Shown piece after piece: positions 1 through 7,687 of a stretch of DNA of 64,000 bases. This DNA comes from Rosettibacter sp037481715 (lineage in GTDB: Bacteria > Bacteroidota > Ignavibacteria > Ignavibacteriales > Melioribacteraceae), in the NCBI GenBank assembly GCA_037481715.1, contig JBBFLD010000002.1, positions 248,001 to 312,000 of the forward strand, written 5' to 3'. The first letter of the stretch is position 1; every line of letters begins with the position of its first letter. Below the pieces are notes generated by a model. That model was not told the DNA's origin, searched no databases, and was given only the letters and a program-made list of their open reading frames with translations. The position numbers were made by a program, and so were the translations under genes.

Positions 1-1590
1 TCTGATTTCAGCAGCTTCTTTCTTTTTCTTATCTTCAGCGGCATGTTCTTTAGCTTCCTGTTTCATTCTTTCGATTTCTTCTTTTGTCAAGCCGCTTGAA
101 GATGTAATTCTGATGCTTTGTTCTCGATTAGTAGCTTTATCTTTAGCAGAAACATGAAGAATTCCATTAGCATCAATATCAAAAGTAACTTCTATTTGAG
201 GAACACCACGCGGAGCTGGCGGTATTCCATCAAGATGGAATCTTCCAAGTGTTCTATTGTCTGCTGCCATTGGTCTTTCACCCTGGAGAACATGAATTTC
301 AACAGATGATTGATTATCGGCAGCAGTTGAAAATATTTCACTCTTTCGAGTTGGAATTGTAGTATTAGCCGGAATCAAAACAGTCATAACACCGCCTAAA
401 GTTTCTATACCTAAAGACAATGGAGTAACATCAAGCAACAGAACATCTTTAACATCACCAGCAAGAACACCACCTTGAATAGCAGCACCAACAGCTACTA
501 CTTCATCAGGATTTACTCCTTTATGTGGTTCTTTGCCAAAAATTTTTCTTACAACTTCCTGAACTTTTGGAACACGAGTTGAGCCACCTACAAGAATAAC
601 CTCATCAATTTGTGAAGGAGTTACTCCAGCATCCTTCATTGCTTTTTCACAAGGTGGAATTGTTCTTTGAATTAAATCATCAATTAATTGTTCAAACTTT
701 GCACGAGTAATAGTTATGTTTAAGTGTTTTGGTCCATCTTGAGTAGCAGTAATAAATGGCAAGTTAACATCTGTTTGCATTGAAGAAGATAATTCAATCT
801 TAGCTTTTTCTGCAGCTTCTTTCAATCTTTGAAGAGCCATCGGGTCTTTTCTTAAGTCAATACCTTCCTGTTTCTGGAATTCATCAGCAAGATAATCAAT
901 CAATCTCTGGTCAAAATCATCACCACCTAAGTGTGTATCTCCGTTTGTAGATTTAACTTCAAAAACTCCTTCGCCAATCTGAAGAATAGAAATATCAAAA
1001 GTTCCACCGCCTAAGTCATAAACAGCAACAATCTGGTCTTTATGTTTTTTATCGAGACCATAAGCAAGAGCAGCCGCAGTTGGTTCATTAATAATTCTTC
1101 TTACATTAAGACCAGCAATTTCACCGGCATCTTTAGTAGCTTGTCTTTGAGCATCATTAAAATAAGCTGGAACAGTAATAACAGCTTCTGTAACTTCGTG
1201 ACCAAGATAATCTTCTGCAGTCTTTTTCATTTTCTGCAAAATCATTGCAGAAATTTCTGGTGGTGAATATAATCTATCTCCAATCTTAACTCTTGCCGAG
1301 CCATTTTCTGCAGCAACAACTTCATAAGGAACTTCTTTTGTTTCTTCATCTACTTCATCAAGTCTTCTTCCCATAAATCTTTTAATTGAGAAGACTGTAT
1401 TTTTAGGATTAGTAATTGCCTGTCGTTTTGCAGGCTGTCCTACAAGAATTTCTCCTGTTTTTGTAAAAGCAACAACCGAAGGAGTAGTTCTTCCACCTTC
1501 AGAATTAGGAATAACTACAGGCTCATTCCCTTCCATTACAGCTACACAGGAGTTTGTAGTTCCTAAGTCAATTCCAATTATTTTTCCCAT
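1..1590 (-). CDS. dnaK: Molecular chaperone DnaK (Hsp70), C-terminus beyond the window
   Basis: ATP-dependent Hsp70 chaperone of the cytoplasm, which works with DnaJ and GrpE to refold proteins. The start MGKIIGIDLGTTNSCVAV is the phosphate-1 loop of the actin-like ATPase domain. The DLGGGTFD phosphate-2 motif, the GGSTRVPKVQ adenosine motif, the DVTPLSLGIE linker and the beginning of the substrate-binding domain follow. About 530 residues are visible of a family length near 630; the helical lid lies off the left edge. The ATG at 1588-1590 has only a weak AAAGGG upstream. The gene is downstream of hsp20 on the same strand, but a terminator-like hairpin sits between them, so dnaK may be read at a lower level from the hsp20 promoter or have its own. 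Confidence 0.97.
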   Translation of the reverse strand, partial: MGKIIGIDLGTTNSCVAVMEGNEPVVIPNSEGGRTTPSVVAFTKTGEILVGQPAKRQAITNPKNTVFSIKRFMGRRLDEVDEETKEVPYEVVAAENGSARVKIGDRLYSPPEISAMILQKMKKTAEDYLGHEVTEAVITVPAYFNDAQRQATKDAGEIAGLNVRRIINEPTAAALAYGLDKKHKDQIVAVYDLGGGTFDISILQIGEGVFEVKSTNGDTHLGGDDFDQRLIDYLADEFQKQEGIDLRKDPMALQRLKEAAEKAKIELSSSMQTDVNLPFITATQDGPKHLNITITRAKFEQLIDDLIQRTIPPCEKAMKDAGVTPSQIDEVILVGGSTRVPKVQEVVRKIFGKEPHKGVNPDEVVAVGAAIQGGVLAGDVKDVLLLDVTPLSLGIETLGGVMTVLIPANTTIPTRKSEIFSTAADNQSSVEIHVLQGERPMAADNRTLGRFHLDGIPPAPRGVPQIEVTFDIDANGILHVSAKDKATNREQSIRITSSSGLTKEEIERMKQEAKEHAAEDKKKKEAAEIR

Positions 1591-1628
1591 TTTTCATACC
1601 CTTTAATTTGTTTATAAATAAAAAAAGG

Positions 1629-1661
1629 ATAGAGTTGAAGTAGAAATTACTTCAACTCTAT
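1629..1661 (-). terminator. Intrinsic terminator or attenuator between hsp20 and dnaK
   Basis: On the minus strand a perfect 14-bp stem (arms 1648-1661 and 1629-1642, 5-nt loop) is followed by a run of Ts. The 5' arm contains the last codons and stop of hsp20. Because both flanking genes belong to the same stress regulon, partial termination here would set a high hsp20 to dnaK ratio. That role is inference. Confidence 0.7.
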
Positions 1662-2081
1662 TACTTTTTCGTTTTTTGGTTTAGGATGCAATTTTTTCAT
1701 ATTGATTTTGAGCATTCCATCTTCAAACTTAGCTTCAACATTGTCGGAATCAACTTCAGCAGGTAATGTGAAGCATCGTTTGAAGCTTCCAAATACTCTT
1801 TCAGCTCTGTAATAATTTTTACCTTTCTTTTCTTCTTCTTTTTTCTTTTCACCTTCTATTGTCAAAATATTATCTTGCAATGTAATTTTTAAATCTTCTT
1901 TTTTTACACCTGGAATTTCGGCAACAACATTGATATTATTGTCGTCTTCCGAGATATCAATTCTCGGATTGAAATTATCTGTAAAGGAGAAGCCAAAATT
2001 TGCAAAATCTTCAAAGTATCTTTGAATTCTGTCATGTAAGGTTTCGAGTTCTTTTAAAGGTTCAAATCTTACGAGTGTCAT
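1647..2081 (-). CDS. Small heat-shock protein, Hsp20/alpha-crystallin family
   Basis: ATP-independent holdase that keeps unfolding cytoplasmic proteins soluble until DnaK acts. The alpha-crystallin domain covers roughly residues 35-140. It has the family beta-strand signature around VVAEIPGVKKEDLKITLQ, the segment RVFGSFKRCFTLP, and GMLKINMKK near the end. An upstream ATG at 2135 exists, but a textbook SD (GAAGGAGGTG, about 2087-2096) lies 6 nt before the ATG at 2079-2081. The 144-residue start is therefore preferred and matches the usual family length. It is first in a stress operon with dnaK and divergent from birA. Confidence 0.93.
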   Translation of the reverse strand: MTLVRFEPLKELETLHDRIQRYFEDFANFGFSFTDNFNPRIDISEDDNNINVVAEIPGVKKEDLKITLQDNILTIEGEKKKEEEKKGKNYYRAERVFGSFKRCFTLPAEVDSDNVEAKFEDGMLKINMKKLHPKPKNEKVIELK

Positions 2082-2141
2082 GGCTATCACCTCCTTCTTT
2101 TTTGCCTTAATTATTACAAGAGGTGTGCCAGACATTCAATT

Positions 2142-2178
2142 TTCTTATAACTCATTATTTTTCAATAAGTTATGAGAA
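2142..2178. promoter_or_regulatory. Inverted repeat in the birA/hsp20 divergent promoter region
   Basis: Arms TTCTTATAACTCATT (2142-2156) and AATAAGTTATGAGAA (2164-2178) pair over 15 positions with two G-T wobbles and a 7-nt spacer. It lies about 60-95 bp upstream of the hsp20 start. It does not match the CIRCE sequence or its 9-nt spacing. It could be an operator for the heat-shock genes or a hairpin in the hsp20 leader. Confidence 0.4.
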
Positions 2179-2295
2179 TTTTATATTCGCTAAAGAAATT
2201 TGAAAGATTGACAGATTGTACTGAACTTTTATGTTAAAAACTTACTTTTGACAGAATTATATGCCAATTTTATAAACAAGCAGTTGGAGGTAAAA

Positions 2296-3063
2296 TTGTT
2301 TAATATCGAAGAATTTGATATCAAACTCGACACTGAATTTATAGGACGCAATTTTATTTATTGCGATGAAGTCGATTCAACAAATAATGTATTGCTGACT
2401 AACAAAGATTTTAACAGAGATGGAACTGTCCTCCTTGCCGAATATCAGAGCAAAGGAAGAGGAAGAAGAAACCGCTCATGGGTTAGCAATGCAGGACAAA
2501 ATTTAACTTTCTCCATTTTACTAAAAGGAGATTTCAAAGAAAAAAAGGTCAACTTGATTAATCTTGGCAGCAGTCTTTCTGTTGCTCAATCATTAGAAAA
2601 TTTATATCAGTTCGATGTTGAACTAAAATGGCCTAACGATGTTTTAGTTAATAAGAAAAAAATTGCTGGAATTTTACTTGAATCAACTTCCAAAGGGAAT
2701 AAGATTAACAAAGTTGTTATTGGAATTGGGATTAATGTGAATCAGCCAAACTTCCCTGGCAAATACGATATTCAACCAACTTCTGTTAGAAAAGAATTTA
2801 AGTCAATAGTAAGCAGAGAAAAATTACTAAGCGAAGTTCTTAACAATTTTGAAAATATTTTACAGCTAATTAAAGATGACCCAAACAAAATATTAAACGA
2901 CTGGCGTAACCGATGCAAAATGATTGGCGAAAAAGTTAAAGTTGTTTTTGATGATAAAATTAAAGTTGGTGTATTTGATGATATTGACGAAAACGGATTT
3001 TTAATTTTAAAAGTTGGAGATACAATAGAAAAAATTCATTATGGAGATGTTAGTTTAAGATAG
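2296..3063 (+). CDS. birA: Biotin--[acetyl-CoA-carboxylase] ligase (BirA), no DNA-binding domain
   Basis: Activates biotin as biotinyl-AMP and attaches it to the biotin carboxyl carrier protein, feeding fatty-acid synthesis (accD lies nearby). The biotin/ATP-binding loop GRGRRNRSWVS, the catalytic segment WPNDVLVNKKKIAGILLE and the small C-terminal SH3-like domain are visible. At about 255 residues it lacks the N-terminal helix-turn-helix, so it should be a ligase only and not a repressor. The reading frame is open from 2248, but a GGAGG at 2286-2290 sits 5 nt before a TTG at 2296, making TTG the likely start. The stop is TAG. The cysteine desulfurase follows after 11 nt. Confidence 0.92.
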   Translation: MFNIEEFDIKLDTEFIGRNFIYCDEVDSTNNVLLTNKDFNRDGTVLLAEYQSKGRGRRNRSWVSNAGQNLTFSILLKGDFKEKKVNLINLGSSLSVAQSLENLYQFDVELKWPNDVLVNKKKIAGILLESTSKGNKINKVVIGIGINVNQPNFPGKYDIQPTSVRKEFKSIVSREKLLSEVLNNFENILQLIKDDPNKILNDWRNRCKMIGEKVKVVFDDKIKVGVFDDIDENGFLILKVGDTIEKIHYGDVSLR

Positions 3064-3074
3064 AAAGAAAAATT

Positions 3075-4229
3075 ATGAAAGTTTATTTTGATAATGCAGC
3101 AACAACTCAACTTCGTCCCGAAGTCTTTGAAAAAATGAAACCATATCTTACAGAACATTTTGGTAATCCATCTTCTATTCATTCATTTGGTAGAAAAGCA
3201 AGAGTTGCGATTGAAGAAGCACGCGAAGTAATTGCTGAGTTTATCAATGCAAAACCTGGAGAAATTTATTTTACAAGCGGTGGAACGGAAGCAAATAATT
3301 TTGTATTAACAGGAATTGCTAAAACTGAATTTGCAGAATCAAAAAGAAATAAAATTATAACCTCTAAAGGAGAACATCACAGTGTTCTTGATATCTGCCA
3401 AGAACTAACCAAAGATGGTTTTGAAGTTCAATTTGTTGACATCGATAAAGATTCAATAATTATTTTGAATGATTTAGAAAATTTACTTGACAATAAATGT
3501 TCTTTAACTTCTGTAATTCATATCAACAACGAAACGGGAAGCATAAATCCAATTAAAGAAATCAGTTCGATTCTAAAAGAAAAAAAAATTTATTTTCATA
3601 CAGACACTGTTCAAAGTTTTGGTAAAATTAAAATTGATGTTAATGAATTAGGAATTGATGCATTAACTGCATCAGCTCATAAAATCAATGGTCCAAAAGG
3701 AACAGGCTTTGCTTTTGTAAGAAGCGGAACACCATTAGCTCCACTGATTCATGGCGGTTCACAGGAAAGAAATCGCAGAGGCGGTACAGAAAATGTTGCT
3801 GGAATTGTTGGTCTTGCTGAAGCTGTTAAAATTGCAAAATTGGAAATGACAAATAATTATGAACATGTTAAAAAACTCCGCAATGAATTTATTAAGGGGA
3901 TTTATACATTGGATAAAGATTATATCAAAATTAACGGCGGTGAAGATGCATTCCCCTTTATTTTGAATATAACTTTTCTTTCTGAAAAATATAAAAATGA
4001 TGCAGAAGCAATGTTAATGTTTCTCGACATAAATGGAATTGCAGCTTCGAATGGAGCTGCATGCACTTCAGGTACACTTAAACCTTCTCATGTAATTTTA
4101 AATTCTGGTTATAAAGAAGAAGATGCTGCTGGCACAATTCGATTTTCTTTTGGAAGTCAAAACACAATTGAGGAAGTAGATTACACACTCGAAGTCATTA
4201 AAAAAATGATAGATAAATTCAAAAAATGA
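3075..4229 (+). CDS. Cysteine desulfurase (NifS/IscS family, PLP-dependent)
   Basis: Removes sulfur from cysteine as an enzyme persulfide for Fe-S clusters, thiamin or molybdopterin; all three uses are relevant to genes in this window. The N-terminal DNAATTQLRPEV motif, the histidine segment GEHHSVLD, the PLP lysine in SAHKINGPKGTG and the catalytic cysteine loop SNGAACTSGTLKPSH are all present. Length is 384 residues, typical of the NifS/IscS group. It is probably co-transcribed with birA. No scaffold gene (iscU/nifU) is adjacent, so the acceptor cannot be named. Confidence 0.94.
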   Translation: MKVYFDNAATTQLRPEVFEKMKPYLTEHFGNPSSIHSFGRKARVAIEEAREVIAEFINAKPGEIYFTSGGTEANNFVLTGIAKTEFAESKRNKIITSKGEHHSVLDICQELTKDGFEVQFVDIDKDSIIILNDLENLLDNKCSLTSVIHINNETGSINPIKEISSILKEKKIYFHTDTVQSFGKIKIDVNELGIDALTASAHKINGPKGTGFAFVRSGTPLAPLIHGGSQERNRRGGTENVAGIVGLAEAVKIAKLEMTNNYEHVKKLRNEFIKGIYTLDKDYIKINGGEDAFPFILNITFLSEKYKNDAEAMLMFLDINGIAASNGAACTSGTLKPSHVILNSGYKEEDAAGTIRFSFGSQNTIEEVDYTLEVIKKMIDKFKK

Positions 4230-4232
4230 TTT

Positions 4233-4628
4233 TTATAAAATATCTTTAACCTCTTCTACAAATTTTCTAAAATCATCAAGGTTTTCTAAATAATAAAATA
4301 ATTTCTCTATATCGATTTCAACATATTCATGTACTAAAATATTTCTTAACCCAATTAATCTATGTAATTTTTCTGTTAAATCATTACTCAAGATTTTTTC
4401 ATTATTTAATTTTTTTATACAATCATAATATGACTTTGGACTGCTCAAGTTTAACTTTGTAACAAGATGACAGGAAACATCGATTACTATTTGTATTGAT
4501 TCAAATAACCCATATCTAATTATCCATTGTAACCTTAAATCTTTTTTTACATCATCAATTTTATACTCTTCTTTAACTTTTTCGAGCTCGTTCAAATTAG
4601 TTTCTAATTGATTTAATCTTTCAAGCAT
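4233..4628 (-). CDS. hepT: HepT-like HEPN-domain ribonuclease toxin
   Basis: All-helical 131-residue HEPN protein of the DUF86 type. The active-site motif R-X4-H-X-Y is seen as RNILVHEY near residues 110-117. Characterised HepT proteins cleave RNA and are inactivated when the partner MntA adds AMP units to that tyrosine. The start overlaps the end of the upstream nucleotidyltransferase gene by 16 nt, the usual arrangement for a co-translated toxin-antitoxin pair. The gene ends 3 nt from the convergent cysteine desulfurase. The pair sits between housekeeping genes with no other mobile feature. Confidence 0.85.
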   Translation of the reverse strand: MLERLNQLETNLNELEKVKEEYKIDDVKKDLRLQWIIRYGLFESIQIVIDVSCHLVTKLNLSSPKSYYDCIKKLNNEKILSNDLTEKLHRLIGLRNILVHEYVEIDIEKLFYYLENLDDFRKFVEEVKDIL

Positions 4629-5041
4629 TTTCTTCTTCCGAATGCATTGTTTCCGATTCTTTTTAATAAAGATTTTCTTCCTTCTTCTATTAATCTTTGA
4701 GTATCAAAGTAAAATAAAAAAGTTAGCTTCTTAAACTGATTAAAAACACTTGTATCTCTAACAAAAATAATTTTGCAGTTAGAGATAATATTGTAAGCAA
4801 GCAAAGGAGATTTTCGATAAAGATTATTCAGTTCAACAATGTCAATTTTTTTCTCGGTCATTATTTCGAGGTGTGCAATAATTTCTCCTAATTCAAGAAG
4901 ACTTAAAGATTTTTTTGTATATATCCCAATATCAATATCATTATAGTAAACAGAATTGTTTTGAACATAACTACCAAAAAATATTGCAAAGATTATGTTG
5001 TCATTTTCTTCAAGATAATTTTTTATTTCTTTTTCTGACAT
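4613..5041 (-). CDS. mntA: MntA-like minimal nucleotidyltransferase antitoxin
   Basis: 142-residue protein of the DNA polymerase beta-like nucleotidyltransferase fold. The metal/nucleotide-binding signature G-S-X10-D-X-D is clear as GSYVQNNSVYYNDID at about residues 23-37. In described MntA/HepT systems this enzyme transfers AMP to the tyrosine of the HepT RX4HXY motif and silences the toxin. It is translated first and overlaps the toxin start. The 16-bp overlap and intact motifs in both partners suggest a working module. Confidence 0.85.
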   Translation of the reverse strand: MSEKEIKNYLEENDNIIFAIFFGSYVQNNSVYYNDIDIGIYTKKSLSLLELGEIIAHLEIMTEKKIDIVELNNLYRKSPLLAYNIISNCKIIFVRDTSVFNQFKKLTFLFYFDTQRLIEEGRKSLLKRIGNNAFGRRKCLKD

Positions 5042-5056
5042 TATTTAATTCATAAA

Positions 5057-5896
5057 TTAAGTTAGATAATCTAACATCAACGATAATTTTTCTTTCAGTT
5101 GTTTTCTTGGGACAATAAAATCAATAAAACCATTTTCAAGCAAGAATTCTGATTTCTGAAAACCTTCCGGCAAATCTTTTCCAATTGTTTGTTTAATTAC
5201 TCTTGGACCTGCAAATCCAATCAATGCTTTTGGTTCTGCAATTATGACATCACCAAGCATTGCAAAACTAGCAGTTACGCCGCCAGTTGTAGGGTCGGTT
5301 AACACAGAAATGTAAGGAACTTTTGCATCTGCAAGTCGAGCAAGCCGCGAACTTGTTTTTGCCATCTGCATTAATGAGTATGCACCTTCCATCATTCTTG
5401 CCCCGCCACTTTGACTGATAATTATTAAAGGTATCTTTTCTTCGTATGCAACATCAATTATGCGGGCAATTTTTTCTCCAACAACTGAACCCATACTTCC
5501 ACCAATAAAATTAAAGTCCATACATGCAAAAGCAACTTTTTTCCCATCAATTTTCCCAACGCCTGTTCTTACTGCATCATATAAGCCAGTTTTTTTAATT
5601 GTGGATTCAACACGCTCGGTATATTTTTTTGTATCTTCAAATTGAAGCGGGTCCGCCGAACGCATTTTCTTATCATGTTCTTTGAATGAACCCTTATCAA
5701 GTATTAATGAAATATATTGTTCGCTCCCAATTCTAAAATGATATCCACATTTTGGACATGTCCAGATATTTACTTCAAGTTGTTTGTTGTGAATGATTTC
5801 ACCGCAATCTTCACATTTTGACCATTGCCCGTCTGGCAAATCAGTCTTTTTGCTGTCTGGTGAAATATTTTCTTTTTTTCTTTTAAACCATGCCAT
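5057..5896 (-). CDS. accD: Acetyl-CoA carboxylase carboxyltransferase subunit beta
   Basis: Transfers carboxyl from carboxybiotin to acetyl-CoA, making malonyl-CoA with AccA. The N-terminal zinc ribbon has two CxxC pairs (CEDC and CPKC, about residues 33-51). The crotonase-like carboxyltransferase domain contains SQSGGARMMEGAYSLMQM and TDPTTGGVTASFA. It is 279 residues, normal for AccD. The ATG at 5896 overlaps the last base of the upstream DUF1573 gene, so it is translationally coupled. accA is not in the window. Confidence 0.96.
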   Translation of the reverse strand: MAWFKRKKENISPDSKKTDLPDGQWSKCEDCGEIIHNKQLEVNIWTCPKCGYHFRIGSEQYISLILDKGSFKEHDKKMRSADPLQFEDTKKYTERVESTIKKTGLYDAVRTGVGKIDGKKVAFACMDFNFIGGSMGSVVGEKIARIIDVAYEEKIPLIIISQSGGARMMEGAYSLMQMAKTSSRLARLADAKVPYISVLTDPTTGGVTASFAMLGDVIIAEPKALIGFAGPRVIKQTIGKDLPEGFQKSEFLLENGFIDFIVPRKQLKEKLSLMLDYLT

Positions 5897-6615
5897 TATT
5901 TTCTCTTCTTAATTGTTGCTGATAAAGTTATAACATGAATAGGTTGTTCGGGGTCATTCGAATAAATTGCAACAGTTCTTACAAATTGACCAATTCTATT
6001 TGATGTGTCTAAATTGATTCCAATCGTTCCAGTCTCTCCAGGCTGAAGTTTTTTGCTGCTTAACAAAACAGCAGTGCAGCCGCATGTAGTTTTAACATCA
6101 TTTATTTCGAGAACTCCTTTTCCTTCGTTCTTAAATTCAATTTTTGCTTCTACAACTTTTCCTTCATCAACTTCTCCAAAATTAAATTGATTACTACTTA
6201 AAACTAATTTGGGATTTTTCCCATCGCTTGAACCCATCAGCTTTTCAACAACAACTGCATCAAAAGATAATCTGTATTGAGGTGTTTTAGGGTCATTCGA
6301 AAAAACATAAATGTATTTTTTTTGTGGACCAATTCTTCCGCGTGAATCAAATTCAATTTTGATTTTTGTTTTTTCACCAGGCTTTAAAATCTTTTTTGAA
6401 GGCTGAACTGCTGTGCAGCCACATGAAGCTTTCACATCGTTAATTATTAAATCAGCATCACCTTGGTTGACTATCTCAAATTCATGCTCAACAGTTTGTC
6501 CTTCCAAAACCTCTTTGAAGTTATAATCAGGTTCAGGCGAAAATATTTTTGGCTGTTTGCTTTGTGCAAAAATTATTGTTGAAAGAATTGCTGCTAATAA
6601 AATTATTCTTTTCAT
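5896..6615 (-). CDS. Secreted protein with two DUF1573 domains
   Basis: 239-residue exported protein of unknown function. An N-terminal signal peptide (MKRIILLAAILSTIIFAQS) is followed by two tandem Ig-like DUF1573 domains at about residues 22-130 and 133-236. Each has the family hallmark: GE or KEV strands, then ASCGCTAV or TTCGCTAV and a YSNDP or FSNDP segment. Such proteins are abundant in Bacteroidota/Ignavibacteria envelopes. It overlaps both neighbours by a few bases (tsaB upstream, accD downstream), which places it in a housekeeping operon without revealing a function. Confidence 0.85.
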   Translation of the reverse strand: MKRIILLAAILSTIIFAQSKQPKIFSPEPDYNFKEVLEGQTVEHEFEIVNQGDADLIINDVKASCGCTAVQPSKKILKPGEKTKIKIEFDSRGRIGPQKKYIYVFSNDPKTPQYRLSFDAVVVEKLMGSSDGKNPKLVLSSNQFNFGEVDEGKVVEAKIEFKNEGKGVLEINDVKTTCGCTAVLLSSKKLQPGETGTIGINLDTSNRIGQFVRTVAIYSNDPEQPIHVITLSATIKKRK

Positions 6616-7268
6616 TTTTTCACCTTTGCAATGAATTGTTTTAAGTAATATGGTTCCAAATAATCATAGTCGTAAGTTATTAAATCCTTGCCGAATAAAT
6701 ATGACCATAGTGCAACATAATTTGCATGAGGTCCGATAAGAATTTTTATCTCATGAGCAATATCTTTATCTGCAAATATAATATCAATTCCTTTTATTTT
6801 TTCATTTATTTCATTTTTATGAATTAATGATACATCTTCAATCTTTCGATATCCATTTTTTTCAGTTTCATAAGTGGCATAATAGAAGTCGTCTATTCCT
6901 GCTGATTTTAATATTGCAAATTTTCTCCCTTCAAGTATTCTTTCTGAAATTTCAAATGCCATTACTTCAAAAGTTGGGACAGGAACAATTGGCAGATTAC
7001 TGCCCAGTGCCAGACCTTTAGCAGCAGAGAGTCCAATTCTTAATCCAGTAAATGACCCGGGTCCCATTGATACTGCAATATGATTAAATTCATTCAGTTC
7101 TATTTTTGAATTTTTCACAACATAATCTATCATATCAAAAATTTTTTCGGAGTGAACATGTTTGCCTTTTATGTTTGATTCGATGAAATATTTTTCATCA
7201 AGCATTGCAGCAACACTGCACAGCTCTCCTGAAGTTTCTATTGCGAGTATCGGTAAATTATTCATCAT
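6612..7268 (-). CDS. tsaB: tRNA threonylcarbamoyladenosine biosynthesis protein TsaB
   Basis: Scaffold subunit that pairs with TsaD in the bacterial t6A complex modifying ANN-decoding tRNAs. It has an ASKHA (actin-like) fold with N-terminal LAIETSGELCSVA and the family signature SMGPGSFTGLRIGLSAAKGLA. It is 218 residues, slightly short but typical. It overlaps tsaE by 4 nt, so the two t6A genes are co-translated. tsaD and tsaC are not in this window. Confidence 0.93.
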   Translation of the reverse strand: MMNNLPILAIETSGELCSVAAMLDEKYFIESNIKGKHVHSEKIFDMIDYVVKNSKIELNEFNHIAVSMGPGSFTGLRIGLSAAKGLALGSNLPIVPVPTFEVMAFEISERILEGRKFAILKSAGIDDFYYATYETEKNGYRKIEDVSLIHKNEINEKIKGIDIIFADKDIAHEIKILIGPHANYVALWSYLFGKDLITYDYDYLEPYYLKQFIAKVKK

Positions 7269-7687
7269 ATTTTGTTAATTGTAATTAATCGGGAATTTTC
7301 GTCGACAAATTTAAAATTCATTTCATAATAATGATTTGGTAAAATTTCTTTCCACAATTCTGCCCATTCAATAAATACAATAGCATTTTCTTTTAGATAA
7401 TCTTCAAAGCCCAAATCATAGAGTTCTGTAATTTTTTTTATTCTATAAAAATCGAAGTGATAAATTTTTTTCTGTCCTTTATATTCATTTACAATTGCAA
7501 AACTTGGGCTCGAAACATTTTCAATTCCCAAATTTCTACAAAATGATTTCACAAAAAAAGTTTTACCCGAACCAAGTTCTCCATTTAATGCAATCACATC
7601 ACCTTCTTGAAATATTTCAGTCAATGATTTTGATATATTTTCGGTTTCTATTTCTGATTTTACTAATACTTCACAAGGAATGGTCAT
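7265..7687 (-). CDS. tsaE: tRNA threonylcarbamoyladenosine biosynthesis ATPase TsaE
   Basis: P-loop ATPase that resets the TsaBD complex during t6A synthesis. Walker A is seen as GELGSGKTFFVKSF (about residues 36-49), with FYRI and EWAELW further on, as in the family. It is 140 residues, normal for TsaE. The gene overlaps tsaB by 4 nt and shares a single base with the end of porX upstream, so porX, tsaE, tsaB, DUF1573 and accD look like one transcription unit. Confidence 0.94.
   Translation of the reverse strand: MTIPCEVLVKSEIETENISKSLTEIFQEGDVIALNGELGSGKTFFVKSFCRNLGIENVSSPSFAIVNEYKGQKKIYHFDFYRIKKITELYDLGFEDYLKENAIVFIEWAELWKEILPNHYYEMNFKFVDENSRLITINKI

Noticed and set aside
1647..2135. Longer Hsp20 start at 2135
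   Set aside because: The strong SD 6 nt before the ATG at 2081 and the usual family length favour the shorter protein; the extra 18 residues have no Hsp20 similarity.
2142..2178. Inverted repeat as a CIRCE element bound by HrcA
   Set aside because: The sequence and spacer (7 nt, not 9) do not match the TTAGCACTC consensus.
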